A stretch of 64,000 nt of DNA, taken from assembly GCA_963790405.1 (NCBI GenBank), contig CAWBOJ010000005.1, positions 62,001 to 126,000 of the forward strand, in the 5' to 3' direction. This stretch comes from JBGSMX01 sp963790405. GTDB taxonomy: Bacteria; Actinomycetota; Coriobacteriia; Anaerosomatales; JAGXFU01. The position numbers and the translations under genes are program-made. Of this stretch, positions 56,670 to 64,000 are shown one piece after another. The first letter of the stretch is position 1, and every line of letters starts with the position of its first letter. The notes beneath the pieces are model-generated. The model saw nothing but the letters and a program-made list of their open reading frames with translations. It made no database searches and had not been told where the DNA came from.

Positions 56670-57214
56670 TTCTCGTCATCTACGCGGTCGTGGTGGCCAT
56701 TGTGTTCGGTCTTCTCACCGGCGGTAGTCTTGGAAGCCTGGGCGAAATGCGTCTCCGCGGGGAGTGGATAATCCTGGTGGGTCTGCTTCTCCAAGTGGCG
56801 CTACCCGGAATCGTGCCAAGTGGACTCCTGTCGGATCGGATCACGGTTTGGCTGCTGTGGTTCCTTCCGGGAGCACTACTCGCAGTCGCTCTGTCATTGA
56901 ACTGGAGACGCTTTGGGCTTGCGCTGGCCGCGTTTGGTGTCGTCTCGAACCTGCTCGTTGTCGGGTTGAATGGAGGTATGCCCGTTCTAGTCTCGGCGGC
57001 GAGCTATGTTGGTCTGCCTATCGACGGTGTTCAGGTGCAGCTTGCTGCTTCTTGGCTGCACATTCCGGCTGGATCGACAACCGTTCTCCTCTACTTGGCC
57101 GACGTGCTTCCCCTGCCAGGCCCTGTGTGGTTCCGGGGTCTTGCCAGCCTAGGGGACGTGCTGTTGGCTGCAGGAGTGATGCACACGGTCTTCGCGGGCA
57201 CACACGAGGTCTGA
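56666..57214 (+). CDS. DUF5317 membrane protein
   Basis: A 182-residue integral membrane protein with five to six helices. The N-terminal ILVIYAVVVAIVFGLLTGGSLGSLGEMRLRGEW and the segment NGGMPVLVSAASYVGLP are characteristic of DUF5317. The start overlaps the HD-domain gene stop (GTGATT region). Its function is unknown; it is often found beside HD or HD-GYP genes, as here. Confidence 0.8.
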   Translation: MILVIYAVVVAIVFGLLTGGSLGSLGEMRLRGEWIILVGLLLQVALPGIVPSGLLSDRITVWLLWFLPGALLAVALSLNWRRFGLALAAFGVVSNLLVVGLNGGMPVLVSAASYVGLPIDGVQVQLAASWLHIPAGSTTVLLYLADVLPLPGPVWFRGLASLGDVLLAAGVMHTVFAGTHEV

Positions 57215-57382
57215 CGGGACACGTTCCCGCCTCGATCGCGATTTCGATATGGCGTGTGATTCGTGGTGTCTCTAGGCAGACAGCTCCTACCGAGTTCGAC
57301 TGGCTTCTCGTTTGGGGTCAGAGAACGGTAAGACAAGGCGTGTATGGGTAGGATACGAGGCACTTGTCGGGGAGGGGGAGTA

Positions 57383-60300
57383 GTGGCTAGCTTGGATTCT
57401 GCGCGGGTTGGCACTCTGAAAGGCTTTGGAACGGTACTCGTGCGTTCGAGATTGCTTGGCGTCCTCAAGGATCGTGCGGAGCCGGTGGTCCTACTCTCGG
57501 CGCCTGGTGGATACGGGAAGAGTGTGATTGCAGCCCAGATAGCTGCCTCGGACTCCTTCGAGAAGTGCCACTGGATTGACGCCAGCGGACTGGATTCGGA
57601 CGTGCGGTCACTGGAGGCCGCATTGGCCAGCACTTCGGTGGTCTGCGACTCGTGCTTCTCCTCCACCGCGCTCGCAGCGCCGGATGACGATGAGTATGAG
57701 ACGCAGGATGACACGTCGCACGTTCGGCCAGCCACCGAGGCGTTGCGTGTTCCGACGTGCGTGGTTCTGGACAATCTCAGACTACCCAGCCCACGGGATC
57801 TCGGGTTGTTTGCCGAGGAACTGCGTGCCCTGTCCAGCAGTTCGTCACTGCTTGTTGTCACGACTCGGGATGACGTCTCCGCCTTCGAGGACGGTCGAGT
57901 GTTCGTTGTTCCTGGAAGTTGTCTCAAGCTCGACGACTCAGAGGCGATTGCGCTTGTAAGGATGTACGCGGGCGCACAGTGGGTCGACGAAGACTGCAGA
58001 AAGCTGGTTCAGGCGTCGGGAGGTCTGCCCGCGATACTGAGCGTTCTGTCGCGACAAGCGGCGCTGGCGAGCCTGGACGAGGCGTTGTCTGCCGCCGTGT
58101 CTCGGGATGTTCTTGATCACCTTCGGATGCTTGCAGCTGATCAACTGGGTGACTCGGAAGCGTGTGTGCTGTTGGCGATGACGCTCCTGGGTGAAGGCAG
58201 TGCAGTGCAGGTTAGCGACGTAGTGGGCGTGCACGACTGTCAGGCTGAGATAGAGCGTGTGGCGGATGTCGTGCCTCTCGTTCGTGTCGACGCCTCCAGC
58301 GGGTCTTTCCGGGTTCATGACTTGGCGATCGCGGCGTACGGTGTGTCCGGCACCGGTGAGATCGAAGACGACGTCCTTCTGCAGGTACGTCGAGCGTGCA
58401 TGTACCGCTCTGGACAGGGATGGTCGATATGATCATCTGCTGCGTCTGGCCGCCGCCCACACGAGATCCCAAGACTCTAGCGATGTGGACTGAGCTACAC
58501 GGGGCACATCTGTTGTCCACCGGTAGCGTGCGATTGCTGGGGGATGCGATTGAGGCAATTGGACTGCCAGCAATGCTGGGGAGCCCAAAGCTGCTGCTCC
58601 TGCATGCTGAGCTCCTGCGTCAGACTGGAGACTACGGTGACGCGCTGCTCAAGGCTACCGTTGCCAAAGACATAGCAGAACACGAGGACGACACTGCTTC
58701 ACTGTTCGAGGCGCTGTTGATGATTGGGCGCATGCAGGTTGATCAGGGGGCGATGTCCGACGCCGGGCTCGCGCTTGAGAGGGCACTTGAATGCTCGCCA
58801 CCCGGATTGAGCACGGAAAGCATCGCTTTGGCGGAGGCACTGTTCGCGCTGTCACTCGCATCCATTGGGCGGTGGGACGAGGCTGAAGCACACGCCGAAC
58901 GGGCTCAGACTCTAGCAGCCGAAGGTCGCTTCTCGGCCGATGTGATGGCCAAAGTCACGATGTCGATCGCCGCGACCGCTGGCGTCTTCAAGGGTCGCTG
59001 GGACCTCGTGCTGCGAATGTGTTTGCAGCTGCGCGAGGCTTGTGGAATGTCAGTTGTTCAACGATTGCAGTGCGACGGGAATCTCGGCGGCTGTGCTCAC
59101 AGAACTCGGGAGGCTTGGGCGTTCGGCAGCGCTCCTGAGCGAGGTTCTGTCCGAATGTCGCGAACGCGGTCTGCAAACACTTGAGTTGAGTTACACGGAC
59201 AGTCTCGCCATGGCTGAGGCGGCACTGGGTCACTACACGCTGGCCGACGAACTCGCGGAGAGCGCTCTGCGCGGGCTTGGGGAGATTGGCGACAACATGG
59301 AGGTGGCGAGAGCGCTCGTCTTCCAAGTCGGCATGGACGCGCGCATCCGGCGCGCCGTCGAGGGCATTGGAGCTCGCTGAGGCGGCGCTAGAGTATCCGA
59401 GCGCCATACACTGCAAGTGGCTGAACTGGTCTGCAGCTCTTGAGGTCGCCGCGAGTCTTCTGGCGCTTGGCGACACGCACGCGGCGGCCCAGCAGGCGAC
59501 GCGCCTGCGTGGCGAGTCGCAGGCGGTTGGTGCGGAGCGACTATGGCTTACGGCTGACATGATTCTTGCCGAGGCCGCAAGGCGCGAGAATCAGGTAGCC
59601 GAGGGAGTCGCACGGTTGATCGAGCACGAGGAGTACGTGCTAACCGAGAGCGCAAACTGGCAGATTGCCATGTACATCCGATCATTTCCTCACTTGCTGG
59701 GCCTGTTTGCGGCTGCGCTCGGTCCAGGCGCAATCCCGGCGCACCTGCTGCGCATGGTGTTGTCTGACGAGGTCGACGGTGTTCTTGCCGCTGCATCCGA
59801 CGTGCTTGAGGACGAGCCGTGGAGACGCTTGGCTCAACGTCTTGTCGGAGAAGAAGACATGGAAGCGCTGGACAGGCGATTGGGCACGCCCGACTGCGAA
59901 GTGCGCGTCTTCGGCGGGCTGGACGTTCGCGTGGGGAGTCGCAGAGTCACTGATCGCGACTGGCGGAAACGCAAAGCGCGTCTTCTCTTCGCGATGCTGA
60001 TCCTCAACTGTGGTCGGGAGATGCCACGAGAGCAGCTTCTGGATTACTTGTGGCCTGAGATGGACGGTGAACGAGCCCGAAACAACTTCTATGTGATCTG
60101 GAGCGCCATGAAGGGCGCGCTCAGTCCCGGTATCGACAAGACCACGCCGTGCCCCTACATCGAGAACACCGGCGGGATGTGTCGCATTGCGCCGAATCTG
60201 GTGAAGTCCGACGTCGTGCGTTTCAGCGAACTCGTTGCGGAGTCTCTGAGCGCCGAGAAGGCCGGTGACGCAGACCTAGCCATTAGCGCCCTAGAGCAGC

Positions 60301-60695
60301 TTGCCGAGATCTACCGGGGCGAGTTGTTGCCCGGAGATGTGTATGACGACTGGTTCGCGCAAGCTCGCGATACCTACCGTATCGAGTTCGGCGACGCGAT
60401 GCTCAGGGCTTCTGTGTTGCTCAAGGCGAGGGGCGAGCCCACTCGCGCGCTGTCGATGGTCCGTCGCGCTCTCATCGCAGATGTCTGGCGAGAGGATTTG
60501 TACCAAGCGGCTCTCGCGTTGCAGATGGAATGTGGCCAGCGGAGCGCAGCGATTGAGACCTATGCAACATGCCGACGCAAGCTTGCCGATGACCTCGGTC
60601 TGGACCCCTCATCCGAGACAATGCGACTCTATGAGCAGATTCTGTCCATGGAAGAGGAGTCTGAGACTCCCGATGAAGGGAGCGTACGCGACTGA
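57383..60695 (+). CDS. Large AAA / TPR / SARP transcriptional regulator (four frameshifts)
   Basis: Corrected length is about 1,100 residues. A MalT-type NTPase comes first, with P-loop SAPGGYGKSVIA near residue 52 and CVVLDNLRLP. A long helical-repeat region follows (ALLKATVAKDIAEHEDDTAS, LELSYTDSLAMAEAALGHY), as in LuxR-LAL proteins. The C-terminus is not LuxR-type but SARP-type: a winged-helix domain (VRVFGGLDVRVGSRRV, KRKARLLFAMLILNCG, REQLLDYLWPEMDG) and a BTAD domain (FYVIWSAMKGALS, ALSMVRRALIADVWREDLYQ). It starts at GTG 57383 after GGAGGGGGA. It probably activates genes in response to an unknown ligand; the adjacent CWB2 gene is a candidate target. Confidence 0.85.
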
Positions 60696-60721
60696 GGTGG
60701 AGCCCGGGATTTCGCGCTGAC

Positions 60722-62803
60722 CTACTCTGCGATCTGTGATGCCAGCTCGCCTCTCACACTCGACGATATCGCGCTTTCGCCGCCCACGAACGTGATCCGT
60801 TCGCACTGCTCGGCGGGTAGTGCGCCAAGCGTTGAGGCTACCCCGGCGTTGACTTTGGATCCAGGAGTGAGCAGCAGGACCGAGCCGTTCTCGGCTTGGA
60901 GTGCGCTGCAGGTGAGGGCGTCGGGGAAATCCTGTCCGGTTGCGATGGCCAGACGCGAGTAGTCGAGCAGGCCACCTCGGCTTGCGTATTCGGCGATCCG
61001 GAGGGCCGTTTGGTAGCGGTCGGTACCGTAGACACGTGTCGGGGTCTCGCCCGATAGTGACGTCGCGTTCGCGGTCAAGTCAGATACCACGGCAGGGCCA
61101 CCGACGATGAGGGCGGTCGCATCTGGGTGATCGGCGAGGAAGGTTCGCGTTGCTCCGGGCAGTGCATCGCGCTTCGTGAGCAGTACGGGCCAACCCTTCG
61201 CGGCAGACAGGGGCGAGGCAGCAAGCACGTCGGGGAACGAGAGACCCGAAGCGAGGATGTACGTTCCGTCCCAGGGCGTCCCGGCGGCGTCGAGGACACG
61301 CATCGTCTCTTCGGCCACGAGACGCGCCGTCGCGTAGCGGTCACGTCCGCCGAAGCGCTGGATGGCTCCGGCTCCCACGAGGTATTGGAGATCTTGCTCG
61401 ACGGTCGGATCAACCGCGCTGGCTCCGCCCACGATGACCGCGTGCGTGGCGCCGAGGCGTTTGATCTCCGCGGCGACGATGGGCGGCACCGAGTCGGGCT
61501 TGACCAGCAAGATCGGCGCATCGAGTGCGCCTGCGAGACTTGCAGCCCCCAAGCCGTCGGGCCACGAAGTGCCGGTCACTACGATCACGGCGTCCGCACC
61601 GTTGGGGAAGGCCTCTCGCGAGATCTCGACAGCGGTTCCATAGCGGTTCTCGCCCGCGATAGCGTGCACGGACGGGGGACCGGAGGGGCCGCTAGGTTGC
61701 GGATCGCTGACCTGACCGGCGAAGTTGAGGTGCGTGACCAGCGCGGGGTTCTCGGCCGTGACGGTGATCGTCGGTGCGGCTTCGAGTGTGTCGGCGTCGT
61801 TGTTGAAGCGGGGCAGCAGCGCACCACTCGGATCGCTGAAACCGAACTTGTAGGTGTTCTCGGCAATGGCCATGCGCCACGAGCCGTTAATGTCTGCCGT
61901 GGTCCAGGACGATGCCTTCCAGGCACCGTTGATGTACGTGTAGGCGGCGATCGAGATGCCGGCAGCGGGTTGGCTACCGTCCCAGTTGGTGACCGTGCCA
62001 TTCAGGCGCGTCCATCGCACGGCCGAGACGGGAGGCAACACGCAGTTCTCGCCCTCGGCAAGTTCGATGTCAGACGCAGCGTCTATGGTGCGTGTGGAGG
62101 GGTAGTAGGTACCCTGTCCGGAACTCTGCTCCGCTCCCAGGCGGTAGGTACCGGCTTCGAGAGTGAAGCTGTAGCTGCCGGCGGAATCGGAGTAGGCGCT
62201 GGCGACCTTGCTCCAACCCAACGAGTCGGGGGCATAGACGGTGACGAGTGCGTAGCCTATCGGGATGTCGCCGAGGCCTGTGGCTGTGCCTGCCAGGGTA
62301 GCTCCGGAGATGTCGCGTGCGGCGATTGAGTACGCCCCCGTGGTCCACTCGCTGTGGCCGGCGAGCCGGATGTGCCACGTGCCTGACGCGAGGGCAGTGA
62401 GGGTGAGCCGTGGCATGAGGTTCGTGCCACCGTCGTCGTCGGACCCGAGAACGGTCGTGGTTCCGGAGGCGTAGACGTCGAGTGTGAGGTCCACCCAAGG
62501 ATCGCGCTCGTCGGGGGTGACGTCGAGAACGTAGGTGTGACCGGCTTGGACATCGAGCGAGAACCAGTCGATGTCGCCTTCGGAGCCGATTGCACGTACG
62601 ACGGGGCTGGCGCCCGCCGTCAAGGCGGGCATGTTCAGGCGGGAATCAGGTTCGAACGGGTCGGATGTCGCTGCGAACGCGGGGGAGACGGTGAGAATCA
62701 GAAGTGCGGCAACGGAGGCCGTCAGCGCCAAGGTGCGCACCAAGGCCGCGGACCAGTGGTCCGTGCGGTTGTGGTGAGTGGTGTTCGCGCCCTGCCGGTA
62801 CAT
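60722..62803 (-). CDS. Secreted PPC/CWB2 surface protein
   Basis: 693 residues on the minus strand, the only clear minus-strand gene here. An extended signal peptide (cleaved near SPAFAATS) is followed by a PPC-like beta domain (GDIDWFSLDVQAGHTYVLDV, GTWHIRLAG). Two carboxypeptidase-regulatory-like repeats come next (YALVTVYAPDSLGWSKV and GISIAAYTYINGAWK), then three CWB2 modules (IAGENRYGTAVEISREAFP, FGGRDRYATARLVAEE, VYGTDRYQTALRIAEY). It has the layout of an adhesin-like wall-bound protein. It converges on the large regulator gene, with only 26 bases between them. Confidence 0.88.
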   Translation of the reverse strand: MYRQGANTTHHNRTDHWSAALVRTLALTASVAALLILTVSPAFAATSDPFEPDSRLNMPALTAGASPVVRAIGSEGDIDWFSLDVQAGHTYVLDVTPDERDPWVDLTLDVYASGTTTVLGSDDDGGTNLMPRLTLTALASGTWHIRLAGHSEWTTGAYSIAARDISGATLAGTATGLGDIPIGYALVTVYAPDSLGWSKVASAYSDSAGSYSFTLEAGTYRLGAEQSSGQGTYYPSTRTIDAASDIELAEGENCVLPPVSAVRWTRLNGTVTNWDGSQPAAGISIAAYTYINGAWKASSWTTADINGSWRMAIAENTYKFGFSDPSGALLPRFNNDADTLEAAPTITVTAENPALVTHLNFAGQVSDPQPSGPSGPPSVHAIAGENRYGTAVEISREAFPNGADAVIVVTGTSWPDGLGAASLAGALDAPILLVKPDSVPPIVAAEIKRLGATHAVIVGGASAVDPTVEQDLQYLVGAGAIQRFGGRDRYATARLVAEETMRVLDAAGTPWDGTYILASGLSFPDVLAASPLSAAKGWPVLLTKRDALPGATRTFLADHPDATALIVGGPAVVSDLTANATSLSGETPTRVYGTDRYQTALRIAEYASRGGLLDYSRLAIATGQDFPDALTCSALQAENGSVLLLTPGSKVNAGVASTLGALPAEQCERITFVGGESAISSSVRGELASQIAE

Positions 62804-63302
62804 GGTCGTTCACCGCTTAGAGTCTCATGGTGCCCGTTTATGCTCCTGCTATTACCGTATATCGGCGACAAACGGTGCTTGTATGGAGAGGAGCACGACG
62901 AACGGCCAACGCCTGTGCGTGAGGGCTACCGTTCGGCGGAATCACGCGGGGCCACTGCATCCAACGTTGCCGAAGTCGAAGGGTGGTTAGAGGTCGGTAA
63001 GACGACCGTGTCAGGATGCGTTGTGTCGGAGCGTGAAGCTCCGAGAGCGGCGGGCATGTTCGGCTTCTTGGTTGACGAGACGAGCGGAGGCGTGCGACCG
63101 GCCTGATCGGTGTGGAGACGGGAGACTCCTGAGGGGCATTGGATCGGGACTGTGCGGCCCACCCTACGGGCCAGAGATACCTGTCGCAGAAGGGGTCGGT
63201 GGTCGGGAGCGGCCACCGGCTCCTTCAGGTTGAAGGGCATGTCCTGTGCTAGAATCGGTCGTGTTTTCTTCACCCAACCCCACCGCTAGAAGGTGTCCTT
63301 AC
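62804..63302. other. Intergenic region of about 500 bases between divergent genes
   Basis: No convincing gene on either strand. Short open frames here lack ribosome-binding sites and recognisable content. The right end carries the secA promoter element and a weak inverted repeat (GGTGG/CCACC near 63197-63220). The left end must carry the promoter of the minus-strand CWB2 gene, but no clear -35/-10 pair was seen. Confidence 0.5.
63247..63255 (+). promoter_or_regulatory. Extended -10 of secA
   Basis: TGCTAGAAT with TAGAAT at 63250-63255. TTGAAG at 63230-63235 is only 14 bases away, too close for a classical -35 box, so the element likely relies on the TG extension. The leader to ATG 63303 is about 40 bases. 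Confidence 0.5.
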
Positions 63303-64000
63303 ATGGCCAATATCCTCGGCAAACTCCTCACCATGGGTGAGGGGCGTCAGCTCAGGCAGTTCGAAGGCACGGTTGCACGAATCAACGAACTCGAGGCTGA
63401 GTTCAAGGCGCTGCCCGACGAGCGCTTCCCCGAGTTAACCGTGGAGTACAAGCAGCGCATAGCCGACGGCGAGTCGCTCGAAGACATCCTCCCCGAGGCG
63501 TTTGCTGCCTGCCGCGAGGCGGGCGTGCGCGCGCTGGGCATGCGCCATTTCGACGTCCAGCTCATCGGCGCCATGGTGCTGCACAAGGGCATGATCGCGG
63601 AGATGAAGACGGGCGAGGGCAAGACACTTGTCGCGACACTCGCCGTGTATCTCAACGCCCTGGCCGACAAGGGCGTACACGTGGTGACCGTCAATGACTA
63701 TCTGGCTAAGCGCGATAGCGAGTGGATGGGTCAGGTCTACAAGTTCCTCGGCCTGGAAGTGGGTCTGATTCAGTCGCAGATGCCGCCGGCGCTACGCAAG
63801 CCCGCGTACGCCGCCGACGTCACGTACGGAACCAACAGCGAGTTCGGTTTCGACTACCTGCGCGACAACATGGTCGTCGTGCCGGGCAACCGCGTTCAGC
63901 GGGGTCACGGCTACGCGATCGTCGACGAGGTCGATTCAATCCTGATTGACGAAGCGCGTACACCGCTCATCATCTCCGGTGCAGCGACCAAGTCCGCAGA
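63303..64000 (+). CDS. secA: Preprotein translocase ATPase SecA (partial, 5' part)
   Basis: The first 232 codons are present; the gene runs off the window. It begins MANILGKLLTMGEGRQLRQF. The Walker A segment is AEMKTGEGKTLVATLAVYLNA near residue 102, followed by VHVVTVNDYLAKRDSEWM, TYGTNSEFGFDYLRDNM and the DEAD-type VDEVDSILIDEARTPLI. These are all signature blocks of nucleotide-binding domain 1. AGAAGGTG precedes the ATG. Confidence 0.97.
   Translation, partial: MANILGKLLTMGEGRQLRQFEGTVARINELEAEFKALPDERFPELTVEYKQRIADGESLEDILPEAFAACREAGVRALGMRHFDVQLIGAMVLHKGMIAEMKTGEGKTLVATLAVYLNALADKGVHVVTVNDYLAKRDSEWMGQVYKFLGLEVGLIQSQMPPALRKPAYAADVTYGTNSEFGFDYLRDNMVVVPGNRVQRGHGYAIVDEVDSILIDEARTPLIISGAATKSA

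Noticed and set aside
62804..63302. Riboswitch (for example a cyclic di-GMP type) or small gene in the secA upstream region
   Set aside because: I compared both strands by eye with the GEMM-I core and saw no match. Open frames here have no ribosome-binding site or recognisable sequence.

Overview
The window is a 64 kb piece of high-GC bacterial chromosome. It carries almost only core housekeeping genes on the plus strand. Gene content and order point to an actinobacterium of the Coriobacteriia / Anaerosomatales type: comF, hpf and secA in that order, an F-type ATP synthase operon running from an AtpI-like gene to atpC, Rho with an extended L31 gene, ThyX rather than ThyA, and several secreted proteins with cell-wall-binding repeat 2 (CWB2) modules. 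The taxonomic placement is an inference from content; no rRNA or tRNA gene is present.

Layout. 0-5.5 kb: end of hom, thrB, sppA, a metallophosphatase, and a pair of genes that together would make cyclic 2,3-diphosphoglycerate. 5.5-18 kb: transaldolase-like gene, rho, rpmE, thyX, DUF1385, prfA-prmC-tsaC, rpiB, glyA, upp, a dCMP-deaminase-like gene, wecA/tagO. 17.4-24.6 kb: ATP synthase operon behind a good promoter and a structured leader. 24.8-34.6 kb: murA, fabZ, a five-gene set matching the WbpA-B-D-E-I route to a UDP-diacetamido-mannuronic acid, a DUF354 glycosyltransferase-like gene and an LCP ligase. 34.7-43 kb: envelope block with SpoIID-CWB2, another CWB2 protein, a polymerase-like membrane protein between two DUF4330 proteins, and a GT4 glycosyltransferase. 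43-48 kb: purine nucleoside phosphorylase, AhcY, an MtnA-like isomerase, an AEC carrier, ComF.

The comF-hpf-secA neighbourhood is opened up by two blocks. Between comF and hpf lies a structured noncoding region (candidate raiA-type RNA) and a polar amino-acid ABC transporter. One of its binding proteins appears circularly permuted, and its permease carries an FHA-like domain. Between hpf and secA lies a signalling block: a small secreted peptide ORF, an HD-GYP membrane protein, an HD-domain membrane protein, DUF5317, an ~1,100-residue AAA/TPR/SARP regulator and a divergent CWB2 protein.

Data quality matters here. More than 40 apparent frameshifts occur, in about 16 genes including essential ones (glyA, atpG, fabZ). 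Nearly all are explained by a single extra base, often in a run of 2-4 identical bases, which looks like sequencing overcalling rather than gene decay. Coordinates of those genes span the whole reconstructed gene.
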